Translations under genes and position numbers: made by a program
Origin: Brevibacterium pigmentatum
GTDB taxonomy: Bacteria; Actinomycetota; Actinomycetes; Actinomycetales; Brevibacteriaceae
Assembly: GCF_011617465.1 (NCBI RefSeq)
Contig: NZ_CP050153.1
Span: forward strand, 496,001-560,000
Length of the DNA: 64,000 bases
Direction: 5' to 3'
The notes under the pieces: generated by a model
Told to the model about the DNA's origin: nothing
The model's database searches: none
What the model saw: the letters and a program-made list of their open reading frames with translations, nothing else
In this document: in pieces, positions 8,724 through 17,295 of the stretch
Layout: each line of letters begins with the position of its first letter
Numbering within the stretch: the stretch's first letter is position 1

Positions 8724-9995
8724 ATGACTGAGACACCCGTCGAGACCCGCGAAGAGAAGTCGCGGGCCCGCAAGGCCGTATTCGCGGCTGGACTGGGCAA
8801 TGCCCTCGAATGGTACGACATCATCCTCTTCGGATTCATGGCCACCTCGATCACGGCGGTCTTCTATCCGGGCGAAGGCCTGTCCGCGCAGCTGATGACC
8901 TGGGCGACCTTCGCCATCACCTTCGTCGTCCGTCCGTTGGGCGCCATCATCATCGGCCGTTACGCCGACAAGCACGGCCGCAAGGCGGCCCTGTCGCTGA
9001 CGATCGGCCTGATGACCCTCGGCGTGTTCATCATCGTCGTCCTGCCCGGCGAAGCGACCATCGGCATCTGGGCCTCGATCGGCCTCATCATCGCCCGCAT
9101 CATCCAGGGCATCTCCGCCGGCGGCGAATTCGGATCCGCCACCGCCTTCCTCACTGAGAACACCAAGCGAGGCAAGGCCTACTACGCCTCCTTCCAGACC
9201 GCGACCCAGGGCATCTCGATGTTCCTCGCCGCCGGAGTCTCGTGGATCTTCAGCTCCGCACTGAGCGAAGAGGCCCTGCACTCCTGGGGCTGGCGCGTGG
9301 CCTTCGCGCTCGGCCTGCTCATCGGCCCCGTCGGCTGGTACATCCGCTCGAAGATGGACGATACGCCCGAGTTCGAAGCCGCCGAGAAGACCGACAACCC
9401 GCTGCGCGTCCTCCTCGGTGAGCACTTCGGTCGTCTCTTCTCCGCGTTCCTCATCATCGCGATGGCCACGATCTCGGTCTACCTCATCACCTTCCTGCCG
9501 CAGTTCGCTGTCGGCAACCTCGGACTCGAACCGTGGGCAGCGTTCCCCGGTGCCGTCGTCGCCGGTCTCATCACCCTCATCGGTGCTCCGTTCGCCGGCC
9601 GCCTGGCCGACCGAGTGGGCCCGACGACCGTGATGATTCCGACGACCATCGTGGGCATCATCGTCGCCTGGCCGATGTTCATCCTCCTGACCGCGAACCC
9701 TTCGATCGGCGTCCTCACCCTGTGCGAGGCGATCGTCGGCCTGTTCATGGTCTTCTACTTCGGCCCGATGCCGGCGCTGCTGTCCGAACTGTTCCCCGTC
9801 AAGGTGCGCAGCTCCGGCATGACCATCGCCTACAGCTTCGGTGTCGCGATCTTCGGCGGTTTCGCCCCGCTTATCCTCACCGCCCTGCTCGGCGCAACGG
9901 GACTGCTGACCGTGCCCGGCTTCTACTACGCGGGACTGTCGCTGCTCTCCCTCATCGGCGTGATCATGGCCCGGAAGCTCTACAGCCAGCGCTGA
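8724..9995 (+). CDS. MFS transporter, metabolite:H+ symporter (MHS) family
   Basis: 423 residues with about 12 membrane spans. The GNALEWYD motif at the start of span 1 and the loop 2-3 motif GRYADKHGRK are diagnostic of the MHS family (ProP, KgtP, ShiA, citrate carriers), which import small organic acids or osmolytes with protons. The sequence does not tell the substrate. The ATG at 8724 was chosen because GAAAAGG at 8711-8717 is 6 bases upstream; the longer reading from 8643 adds an unlikely basic leader. The gene ends just before a long hairpin that separates it from the convergent TauE gene. Confidence 0.88.
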   Translation: MTETPVETREEKSRARKAVFAAGLGNALEWYDIILFGFMATSITAVFYPGEGLSAQLMTWATFAITFVVRPLGAIIIGRYADKHGRKAALSLTIGLMTLGVFIIVVLPGEATIGIWASIGLIIARIIQGISAGGEFGSATAFLTENTKRGKAYYASFQTATQGISMFLAAGVSWIFSSALSEEALHSWGWRVAFALGLLIGPVGWYIRSKMDDTPEFEAAEKTDNPLRVLLGEHFGRLFSAFLIIAMATISVYLITFLPQFAVGNLGLEPWAAFPGAVVAGLITLIGAPFAGRLADRVGPTTVMIPTTIVGIIVAWPMFILLTANPSIGVLTLCEAIVGLFMVFYFGPMPALLSELFPVKVRSSGMTIAYSFGVAIFGGFAPLILTALLGATGLLTVPGFYYAGLSLLSLIGVIMARKLYSQR

Positions 9996-10017
9996 CTTTC
10001 GCCATCACCTCACGCGG

Positions 10018-10077
10018 ATCAACGCGAAACTCGAAAAGCACGTCACTAGCGACGTGCTTTTCGAGTTTCGCGTTGAT
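10018..10077. terminator. Long perfect hairpin, probable bidirectional terminator
   Basis: The bases 10018-10044 and 10051-10077 are perfect reverse complements (27-bp stem, 6-base loop ACTAGC). The element sits between two convergent genes, as expected for a bidirectional terminator, but its stem is far longer than usual. Confidence 0.75.
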
Positions 10078-10099
10078 TGAGAAGGGTAGGCGGCGGTGA

Positions 10100-11017
10100 T
10101 CAGCTGCCGATGGTCGCTTCGGCCTCAGCTTCCGCGGCTTCCTCAGCCTTCCGCGCCTTCGAGGCTGCCCGCTCGACGCGGACGACGTGGGCGATGAGGG
10201 CAAACCAGACGAGAGCCAAGCCGGCGAGCGTCAGCCACACGGTCGACGCGCCCAGCCCGAAGGTGAGCAGGATGGTGCGGATGTTCGTGAGAACGATGAT
10301 TCCGCCCGCGGCGACCGCAAGCACCTTCGCCGGCAGCAGCTTCACCAGCCACGCAGCGAACGGTGCGGCGATGACGCCGCCGATGAGCAGCGCCGCCACG
10401 ATCTGCCACTCGATGCCCTGCGAGCCGAGTGCGATGAGGAACCCGAGCGAACCGCCGACGGCGACGACGAACTCACTCGTATCGATCGACCCGATGACCT
10501 TCCGGGGCTCCAAACGTCCTGATGAGAGCAGCGTCGTCGTCCCGACCGGACCCCAGCCGCCACCGCCGATGGCATCGAGCGCTCCACCGACGAACCCGAC
10601 CGGCACGAGCATCCCCGCGCTCGGCCGCGACTTGAACTCCGGACGCTTCCCGCCCAATGCGAGGAACCGCCAGATCACGTAGACCCCGAGCGCGAGCAGG
10701 ATTCCCGAGATCCACGGGGTCGCGGCCTCCCCATCGAGGCTGGCGAGGAACGTCGACCCGAGGACCGCGCCGATGAAGCCGGGACCGGCGAGGATGCCCA
10801 CCGTCCGCCAGTCGACATTGCCGAACCGGTGATGGGAGATCCCTGACACCAGGCTTGTGCCCAGTTCAGAGAAGTGCACCGCCGCCGAGGCGGCCGCCGG
10901 TGCCGTACCCGCCGCGAGCAGCAGCGTGGTTGAGGTGACCCCATAGGCCATCCCCAACGATCCATCGATGAGCTGAGCGATGAGGCCGACGATCCCGAGG
11001 ACGATGAGCTGACGCAT
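10100..11017 (-). CDS. Sulfite/sulfonate exporter, TauE/SafE family
   Basis: 305 residues, eight or so hydrophobic spans in two similar halves, with the family pattern at the N-terminus (G-L-I-A-Q-L-I-D-G-S-L-G-M-A-Y-G) and a second G-x-L-D-A-I-G-G-G-G-W-G-P segment in the middle. TauE/SafE proteins move sulfite, sulfoacetate or other organosulfur anions across the membrane. It is divergent from the sulfate-assimilation run, which supports a role in sulfur-oxyanion efflux when sulfite accumulates, although import cannot be excluded. AAAGG lies 7 bases before the ATG. The C-terminal tail is Ala/Glu rich. Confidence 0.88.
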   Translation of the reverse strand: MRQLIVLGIVGLIAQLIDGSLGMAYGVTSTTLLLAAGTAPAAASAAVHFSELGTSLVSGISHHRFGNVDWRTVGILAGPGFIGAVLGSTFLASLDGEAATPWISGILLALGVYVIWRFLALGGKRPEFKSRPSAGMLVPVGFVGGALDAIGGGGWGPVGTTTLLSSGRLEPRKVIGSIDTSEFVVAVGGSLGFLIALGSQGIEWQIVAALLIGGVIAAPFAAWLVKLLPAKVLAVAAGGIIVLTNIRTILLTFGLGASTVWLTLAGLALVWFALIAHVVRVERAASKARKAEEAAEAEAEATIGS

Positions 11018-11416
11018 GTGCTTGCCTTTCGTGGATGACGCGAAGGTGGTGATGACGCAGAAGACGTCGAAGATGCGGGCGGTGTCAGGAACGCAAAGAC
11101 GCGTTGACTAGACACACTAGCGAAACTGTTGAGCAGAATGGCGAATCATCCGCAATCCTACGAACTCGGTCGCTGTATGTCGAAAGATGACGCCACATGG
11201 CGGTATTTCCCTGATGACGAGCCTGTATGCGGCGTTGACACTGATGGGTTACGCTGTGCGAATGCAATCAAGAGTGACGAGAGCTGCTCACCCGGGCCGT
11301 ATAGTCGTTGAGCAATTGCTTTGCGCGATGACCGTGACACCCCCGGTTCCTGCGCGGGGTCGGGCGCCGCAGCCAGTGAGATTCCGGGCGCAGAGGCCTG
11401 CCCAGGAGTGGGCGCT
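11018..11416. promoter_or_regulatory. Divergent regulatory region between TauE and the sulfate-assimilation run
   Basis: About 400 bases without a convincing gene. GTTGAGCA occurs at about 11128 and 11307; the second lies beside the palindrome AGCAATTGCT. The same GTTGAGCAATT string recurs ahead of the sulfite reductase gene. A 44-codon ATG frame (11177-11311) holds three Cys codons but has no visible SD; it is a weak candidate for a leader peptide. Confidence 0.4.
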
Positions 11417-12262
11417 GTGACGGGGCTGCCGTCGGTGGGGCTGATCTCCCACGGGACCTCATCGCCGACCGGCCAAGTCCTCATCGAGGTGCTCGCGGCA
11501 GAGATCGCCACAGACCTGCGCATTCGCGGGATTGCCGACGAGGTCATGCTCGGCCATGTGGACGTCCAGCAACCCGACGTCGACGAGGTGATCAACCGCC
11601 TGCCCGCCGACCGCCCGGTGATCCTCGTGCCGCTTCTGCTCTCCCCGGGCTATCACGTCCATGTCGACCTCGCCGAGGCGGTCAACCGAGCCATCGAGTC
11701 CGGCCGTGACGTTCGGCGGACGCCGACGCTTGGGCCGGATACGAGGCTTGCGGAGATCCTTGCCGATCGCCTTCCGGCTTTGAGCGACAACGACGAGGTC
11801 ATCCTCGCCGCTGCCGGATCGAGCGACGAGCGGGCGAACGAGTCATGTCGTGAGATGGGCAGGCTGTTGGCCGCAGAGCTCGAGCGTCCAGTCGAGGTCG
11901 GCTTCCTTGCCGGTGGGGGAGTGCCGTTGAAGGAGCTCGTCGAAAAGAGCCGTAGCCGGGGAACCCGCCCCGTGCTTGCGAACTATCTGCTGGCGCCGGG
12001 GTTCTTCGACGACCTTGCGCGCAAACTCGTCGCGGGTGGCGGAGCGGAGAGTGATCGTGCGAGGAGCGTCGACGCGAAGAACGACGAAGCTGGCAGAGGA
12101 AGTGGTCCGGTGGATGTCCTTTCCCCGCCGCTGCTCACCGGCGGAAGCCACGCTGCCGCCGTGCCGCCCGGGCTCGTCGACATCGTCCGCGACCGAGTCG
12201 GCGAAGGCGTCCGTGACGGCGTCCGATCCCACGCCTCTACTGCGGGCATGCTCAACGCCTGA
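11417..12262 (+). CDS. Sirohydrochlorin chelatase-like protein (CbiX family)
   Basis: 281 residues. Two CbiX-like halves can be seen: the first begins with LISHGTSS and contains PLLLSPGYHVHVD, whose His residues correspond to the metal site; the second has an AAAGSSD and a YLLAPGFFDD segment. CbiX/SirB enzymes insert Fe2+ (or Co2+) into sirohydrochlorin, the last step of siroheme synthesis. Its position directly ahead of the siroheme-dependent sulfite reductase fits a ferrochelatase role. The GTG at 11417 was chosen because GGAG at 11404-11407 is 9 bases upstream and the domain starts immediately; an upstream TTG frame adds unrelated residues. The C-terminal 60 residues are poorly conserved-looking. 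Confidence 0.8.
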   Translation: MTGLPSVGLISHGTSSPTGQVLIEVLAAEIATDLRIRGIADEVMLGHVDVQQPDVDEVINRLPADRPVILVPLLLSPGYHVHVDLAEAVNRAIESGRDVRRTPTLGPDTRLAEILADRLPALSDNDEVILAAAGSSDERANESCREMGRLLAAELERPVEVGFLAGGGVPLKELVEKSRSRGTRPVLANYLLAPGFFDDLARKLVAGGGAESDRARSVDAKNDEAGRGSGPVDVLSPPLLTGGSHAAAVPPGLVDIVRDRVGEGVRDGVRSHASTAGMLNA

Positions 12263-12304
12263 CCGCACCCGCGGCAGGCGGCCCCAACCGCCCCGCGGCA
12301 GACC

Positions 12305-12376
12305 GTGACGCCATATGTCACTCCGTGACACAAACTATTCGGTAATTTGTTGAGCAATTCGGCATTCATGTAGCGT
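12305..12376 (+). promoter_or_regulatory. Promoter/operator region of the sulfite reductase gene
   Basis: TGTCAC-TCC-GTGACA at 12316-12330 is a perfect inverted repeat, and a further GTGAC at 12305 pairs with the GTCAC at 12317. Downstream, TTGTTG at 12347-12352 and TAGCGT at 12371-12376 are spaced 18 bases apart and can act as -35 and -10 boxes. GTTGAGCAATT overlaps the -35. The palindrome is a likely regulator site for sulfur control; the regulator is not identified. Confidence 0.5.
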
Positions 12377-12414
12377 GGCTCATCACTGGTTCCCCTCAGC
12401 GTTTGGAGACAGCA

Positions 12415-14142
12415 ATGTCCACTCAGGTGGAAGAGAACAAGGAAACGGCAGGTAAACGGACCGCTAAGCGGCCCGCCCGCCCGAAGAAGTCCAATGGGCA
12501 GTGGAAGATTGACGGCCATGAACCGTTGAACAAAAACGAGATCGACAAAGCCGAAGACAACGGCCTCAACGTTCGCGCCCGGATCGAAACCATCTATGCC
12601 AAGCAGGGATTCTCTTCGATCGACTCCGACGACCTGCACGGCCGCTTCCGCTGGTGGGGCCTGTACACCCAGCGCAAGCCCGGAATCGACGGCGGCCGCA
12701 CCGCGAAGCTCGAACCGCACGAGCTCGAAGACGAATACTTCATGCTCCGCATCCGCATCGACGGCGGCAAGCTCACCACCGAGCAGCTGCGGGTCATCGC
12801 GGACATCTCCAACGAATTCGCCCGCGGCACCGCGGACCTCACCGACCGCCAGAACATCCAGCTCCACTGGGTCGAGATCGAGTCCATGCCCGAGATCTGG
12901 CGCCGCCTCGAAGCCGTCGGACTCCAGACCACCGAAGCCTGCGGCGACGTCCCCCGCGTCATCCTCGGCTCACCCGTGGCCGGCATCGCCGCCGACGAAC
13001 TCATCGACCCGACCCCGGCGATCGAAGAGATCTCCCGCCGCTACATCGGCGACCAGTCACTGTCGAACCTGCCGCGCAAATACAAGACCGCGATCACCGG
13101 CCACCCCAGCCAGGACGTCGTCCACGAGATCAACGACTGCTCCTTCGTCGCCGTCGAACACCCCGAACACGGCGTCGGCTACGACCTGTGGGTCGGCGGC
13201 GCCCTGTCCGTCGTCCCCCGCTTCGCCGAACGCCTCGGCGCTTGGGTCGCCCCCGACCAGGTCGTCGAGACTTGGCTGGGCGTGACCTCGATCTTCCGCG
13301 ACTACGGCTTCCGCCGCCTGCGCAACAAGGCCCGCCTGAAGTTCCTGCTCGCCGATTGGGGTCCGGAGAAGTTCCGCGAAGTCCTCGAAACCGAATACCT
13401 CGGATACAAGCTCGCCGACGGGCCGGCACCGGCCAAGCCGATCACCGCCGGTGACCACGTCGGCGTGCACAAGCAGGCCGACGGCCGCTACTACATCGGG
13501 GTCAGCCCCGTCGTCGGTCGCGTCTCGGGCACCCTGCTCGGCCAGGTCGTCGACCTCGCCGACAAGTACGGCTCCACCCGCCTGCGCACCACCCCGCACC
13601 AGAAGGTGCTGCTGCTCGACATCGAGGAGAAGGACGTCGAAGCCGTCGTCGCCGAACTCGACGCCTTGGGCCTCTCCAGTCGCAAGGACCTCTTCCGCCG
13701 CTCGACGATCGCGTGCACCGGCATCGAATACTGCAAACTCGCCATCGTCGAGACCAAACAGACAGCAGCCGATACCATCACGAAGCTCGAGGAGCGCCTC
13801 GCCGACATCGAGGAGCTGCCCCACCCGATCAGCTTCCACCTCAACGGCTGCCCGAACTCCTGCGCCCGCATCCAGACCGCCGACATCGGGCTCAAAGGCC
13901 AGATCGTCACCACCGACGACGGCGAACAGGTCCCCGGATTCCAGGTCCACGTCGGCGGAGGTCTGGCTTCGAAGGACCGCGACGAGGCTGGCCTCGGCCG
14001 CACCGTCCGCGGGCTCAAGGTCACAGCCGAGAACCTCAGCGACTACGTCGAGAAGCTCGTTCGCCGCTTCCTCGCCGGGCGTGGGGAGACCGAAACATTC
14101 TCCGAATGGGCCCATCGTGTTGACGAGGAGGAACTGGTATGA
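12415..14142 (+). CDS. sir: Ferredoxin-type assimilatory sulfite (or nitrite) reductase, siroheme/4Fe-4S
   Basis: 575 residues. The siroheme and [4Fe-4S] ligands are complete: C434-x5-C440 (in ACTGIEYC) and C479-x3-C483 (in NGCPNSCAR). The two-fold repeat of ferredoxin-like and siroheme domains has the normal length. The enzyme reduces sulfite to sulfide with six electrons in the cytosol. It could also reduce nitrite, but APS reductase and sulfate adenylyltransferase follow directly, so sulfite is the likely substrate. The ferredoxin and FprA genes downstream provide the electron chain. ATG 12415 has GGAG at 12405-12408; the upstream TTG reading is rejected. The first 30 residues are Lys-rich and low in complexity. 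Confidence 0.92.
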   Translation: MSTQVEENKETAGKRTAKRPARPKKSNGQWKIDGHEPLNKNEIDKAEDNGLNVRARIETIYAKQGFSSIDSDDLHGRFRWWGLYTQRKPGIDGGRTAKLEPHELEDEYFMLRIRIDGGKLTTEQLRVIADISNEFARGTADLTDRQNIQLHWVEIESMPEIWRRLEAVGLQTTEACGDVPRVILGSPVAGIAADELIDPTPAIEEISRRYIGDQSLSNLPRKYKTAITGHPSQDVVHEINDCSFVAVEHPEHGVGYDLWVGGALSVVPRFAERLGAWVAPDQVVETWLGVTSIFRDYGFRRLRNKARLKFLLADWGPEKFREVLETEYLGYKLADGPAPAKPITAGDHVGVHKQADGRYYIGVSPVVGRVSGTLLGQVVDLADKYGSTRLRTTPHQKVLLLDIEEKDVEAVVAELDALGLSSRKDLFRRSTIACTGIEYCKLAIVETKQTAADTITKLEERLADIEELPHPISFHLNGCPNSCARIQTADIGLKGQIVTTDDGEQVPGFQVHVGGGLASKDRDEAGLGRTVRGLKVTAENLSDYVEKLVRRFLAGRGETETFSEWAHRVDEEELV

Positions 14143-14948
14143 CCCGCACGAACACGACCACCACCGAGGCGGCTCCCACCACCGCAACCGCGGTGAAGGG
14201 AAGGGCAGCGACCCAGTCCCGCCCCGAACCACGTCCGGTCGAGGAGCTCAAGGCCCTCGCCGAGGCGGGTGCCCGTGAGCTCGCCGGTGACCCGGAGAAC
14301 GGTGTTCCCGAGGCCAACCCCGCCGACGTCATCCGCTGGGTGTCCCGGAACTTCGACACCGCGGCCTGCGCCGTGGCCTGCTCGATGGCCGACGCCGCCC
14401 TGCCGCACTACGTCGCCCAGTACCAGCCCGGCGTCGACGTCCTCTTCCTCGACACCGGCTACCACTTCCGCGAGACCTACGACACCCGCGACGAGGTGGC
14501 CCGCCGTGTCGACGTCCACATCGTCGATGTCCTCCCGGAACAGACCGTGGAAGAGCAGGACGCCGAGTTCGGCAAGGATCTCTTCGCCCGCGACCCGGGC
14601 CTGTGCTGCGCCCGCCGCAAGGTCGCACCGCTGAAGAAATCGCTGAAAGGCTACGAACTCTGGTTCACCGGAGTCCGCCGTGACGAGGCTCCCACCAGGA
14701 CGAACACGCCGCTGATCACCTTCGATGAGAAGAACGGACTCGTCAAGGTCAACCCCCTGGCCGCGTGGTCCTTCGATGATCTCCTCAACTACTCACGCGC
14801 CTTCGACGTCCCGGTCAACCCGCTGCTTGACCAGGGGTACCCGTCGATCGGCTGCCAGCCCTGCACTCGTCCCGTCGCCGAAGGGGAAGACCCCCGCGCC
14901 GGCCGTTGGGCCGGATCGACCAAAACAGAATGCGGACTCCACACATGA
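14139..14948 (+). CDS. cysH: Adenylylsulfate (APS) reductase, CysH family
   Basis: 269 residues. Two Cys pairs, C156-C157 (in CCARRKVAPL) and C239-x2-C242 (in GCQPC), are the [4Fe-4S] ligands that mark the APS-reducing branch; PAPS reductases of enteric bacteria lack them. The C-terminal ECGLH holds the catalytic Cys. The enzyme reduces APS to sulfite with thioredoxin or glutathione-like thiols. No APS kinase domain is present in the locus, consistent with direct APS reduction. Start ATG overlaps the sulfite reductase stop (ATGA), so the genes are translationally coupled. The first 45 residues are Thr/Ala-rich and disordered. Confidence 0.93.
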   Translation: MTRTNTTTTEAAPTTATAVKGRAATQSRPEPRPVEELKALAEAGARELAGDPENGVPEANPADVIRWVSRNFDTAACAVACSMADAALPHYVAQYQPGVDVLFLDTGYHFRETYDTRDEVARRVDVHIVDVLPEQTVEEQDAEFGKDLFARDPGLCCARRKVAPLKKSLKGYELWFTGVRRDEAPTRTNTPLITFDEKNGLVKVNPLAAWSFDDLLNYSRAFDVPVNPLLDQGYPSIGCQPCTRPVAEGEDPRAGRWAGSTKTECGLHT

Positions 14949-15910
14949 GCATCGACACCCAGTTCAACAACGACACCCACAGCGCCCCCGAGGCGACACC
15001 GGCCAACCCGAAGAACACCTCCCTGTCCACCCTCGACGTCCTCGAATCCGAAGCGATCCACATCATCCGTGAGGTCGCCGCCGAGTTCGAACGTCCCGTG
15101 CTGCTGTTCTCCGGCGGCAAGGACTCCGTGACGGTCCTTCACCTCGCGGCGAAGGCGTTCTGGCCGGCGAAGATTCCGTTCGGACTCCTCCACGTCGACA
15201 CCGGACACAACTTCGACGAGATCATCCGCTTCCGCGACGAAACCGCCGAGAAGTACGGCCTCGACCTCACGGTGGCGAAGGTCCAGGACTACATCGGCGA
15301 CGGTCGCCTGCGCGAACGCCCCGACGGGACCCGCAACACCCTGCAGACCCAGCCGCTGCTCGACGCCATCACCGGCGGAAAGTTCGACGCCGTCTTCGGT
15401 GGTGCCCGCCGCGACGAGGACAAGGCCCGCGCCAAGGAACGCATCCTGTCCCTGCGCGACGAATTCGGCGGCTGGAACCCCAGCAGCCAGCGCCCCGAAC
15501 TGTGGAACCTCTTCAACGGCCGTCACCTGCCCGGCGAACACGTGCGTGTGTTCCCGATCTCGAACTTCACCGAACTCGACGTGTGGAGCTACATCGCCCG
15601 CGAAGGCATCGACCTGCCCGAGCTCTACTTCGCCCACGACCGCGAAGTCTTCCAGCGCGACGGCATGTGGTGGGCCACGGGCGAATTCTCCGCCCCGCGC
15701 GAGGACGAGACAGTCACGACCAAGAAGGTCCGCTACCGCACCGTCGGGGACATGAGCTGCACCGGGGCCGTCGAATCGAGCGCCGATGACCTCGAGTCCA
15801 TCCTCGCCGAGGTGGCCGCCACCACTGTGACCGAGCGCGGTGCCACTCGCGCCGACGACCGGATCTCGGCCGCGGCGATGGAAGACCGCAAGAAGGACGG
15901 GTACTTCTGA
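14945..15910 (+). CDS. cysD: Sulfate adenylyltransferase subunit 2
   Basis: 321 residues. The PP-loop SGGKDSV near residue 57 and the following conserved H-V-D-T-G-H-N-F and R-R-D-E-D-K-A-R segments identify CysD, the catalytic subunit of ATP sulfurylase that makes APS from ATP and sulfate with the CysN GTPase. The C-terminus has the usual M-E-x-R-K-x-x-G-Y-F ending. ATG at 14945 overlaps the CysH stop; a longer in-frame reading from 14906 lies inside CysH and is rejected. It abuts CysN with another overlapping stop/start. Confidence 0.94.
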   Translation: MSIDTQFNNDTHSAPEATPANPKNTSLSTLDVLESEAIHIIREVAAEFERPVLLFSGGKDSVTVLHLAAKAFWPAKIPFGLLHVDTGHNFDEIIRFRDETAEKYGLDLTVAKVQDYIGDGRLRERPDGTRNTLQTQPLLDAITGGKFDAVFGGARRDEDKARAKERILSLRDEFGGWNPSSQRPELWNLFNGRHLPGEHVRVFPISNFTELDVWSYIAREGIDLPELYFAHDREVFQRDGMWWATGEFSAPREDETVTTKKVRYRTVGDMSCTGAVESSADDLESILAEVAATTVTERGATRADDRISAAAMEDRKKDGYF

Positions 15911-17295
15911 TGACCACAACCACTGACGCAACCGCCAACACAACAACCACCGAGGCGACGCCGACGTTGGACACGACGACGAAGACGCTGCTGCGCTTCG
16001 CCACCGCCGGATCCGTCGACGACGGGAAATCCACGCTCGTCGGCCGGCTCCTCCACGATGCGAAGGCGATCCTCGCCGACCAGCTCGCCGCCGTGACCGC
16101 GACCAGCCGGGAACGCGGATTCCTGGGAGGTGAGTTCGACTTCGCGCTGCTCACCGACGGTCTGCGGGCCGAACGCGAACAGGGCATCACCATCGACGTC
16201 GCCTACCGGTACTTCGCCACCGACCGTCGCTCGTTCATCCTCGCCGACTGCCCCGGACACGTGCAGTACACCCGCAACATGGTCACGGGAGCCTCGACCG
16301 CCGATGCCGTCGTCGTCCTCATCGACGCCCGCACCGGCGCGACCGAACAGACCCGCCGGCACCTCACCGTCGTCTCCCGACTGGGCATCCGCCACGTCAT
16401 CATCGCCGTCAACAAGATCGACCTCATCGACTACGACCAGGCAGCGATCGAGACTGTCGAAAACGACATCAAGTCACTCGCCGACGAGATCGGCCTCGAG
16501 ACCCCGCACCTCATTCCGATCTCCGCGCTGGCCGGGGACAATGTCGCCACCACCTCGGACAACACACCCTGGTACACGGGTCCGGCACTGCTCGAACTCC
16601 TCGAGACCCTGCCGAGTGCGGACGAGGACACCGCCGATCTCGAGGCCTTCCGCCTCGACGTCCAGACCGTGCTGCGCCCGCAAGGGGGACTGGCACCTGG
16701 ACTCGACCCCGAGGAATTCCGGGACTACCGGGCGGTGGCCGGACAGATCACGGCCGGGCGGGTCAGCCTCGGCGATGAGATCGAGATCCACCCCGCCGGG
16801 CTGACAACGACGGTGACGGGCATCGATACCGCCAGTGGTCCCCTCGAAACCGCTAGTGCGCCGCTGTCGGTGGCGCTGCGGCTGGCCGATGATGTCGATA
16901 CCGCTCGTGGCAGCGTCATCGCCGCGGCCGGCACCCTGCCCACCCCGCGCAGGGAACTGCGCGCCGAGGTCTTCCCCTTCACGACCGAGGGCCTGCGCAC
17001 AGGGGATCGGGTGCTCATCAAGACGGGGACGACGACCGTGAAGGGGATCGTCACCATCGAAGCCAAACGCAACCTCGAGACCTCCGAGACCGAACCCGCC
17101 GAGGTGCTCGCCGGCAACGACATCGGCCTGGCCCGGGTGAAGCTGTCGGCCGAGCTGCCGGTCCCGGACTTCCGCGACCACGGCACGGCCGGAGCCTTCG
17201 TCGTCATCGACCCGCAGACAGGCAACACCCTCGCTGCGGGAATCCACACCCCCGAGGCGGCCCCCACCCCCGAATCCACCGAGGACCAGTCATGA
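15910..17295 (+). CDS. cysN: Sulfate adenylyltransferase subunit 1 (GTPase)
   Basis: 461 residues. An EF-Tu-like GTPase: GSVDDGKST near residue 35, DCPGH near residue 113 and NKID near residue 168, followed by two beta-barrel domains. It uses GTP hydrolysis to drive APS synthesis by CysD. It ends after the barrels and lacks a fused CysC APS kinase domain, which agrees with the APS-type CysH. The N-terminal 15 residues are Thr-rich. It shares one base with the CysD stop (TGATG) and overlaps the next start. Confidence 0.93.
   Translation: MTTTTDATANTTTTEATPTLDTTTKTLLRFATAGSVDDGKSTLVGRLLHDAKAILADQLAAVTATSRERGFLGGEFDFALLTDGLRAEREQGITIDVAYRYFATDRRSFILADCPGHVQYTRNMVTGASTADAVVVLIDARTGATEQTRRHLTVVSRLGIRHVIIAVNKIDLIDYDQAAIETVENDIKSLADEIGLETPHLIPISALAGDNVATTSDNTPWYTGPALLELLETLPSADEDTADLEAFRLDVQTVLRPQGGLAPGLDPEEFRDYRAVAGQITAGRVSLGDEIEIHPAGLTTTVTGIDTASGPLETASAPLSVALRLADDVDTARGSVIAAAGTLPTPRRELRAEVFPFTTEGLRTGDRVLIKTGTTTVKGIVTIEAKRNLETSETEPAEVLAGNDIGLARVKLSAELPVPDFRDHGTAGAFVVIDPQTGNTLAAGIHTPEAAPTPESTEDQS

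Noticed and set aside
11177..11311. Cys-containing leader peptide controlling the sulfur genes by attenuation
   Set aside because: Only three dispersed Cys codons, no SD and no visible terminator/antiterminator pair; kept only as a note in the regulatory region.
13057..14232. 391-codon minus-strand frame across the sulfite reductase and CysH genes
   Set aside because: Antisense shadow; the plus strand has complete Fe-S and siroheme ligands.
15910..17295. A CysNC fusion with APS kinase
   Set aside because: The gene ends after the GTPase barrels and no APS kinase P-loop is present; CysH is of the APS-reducing type.
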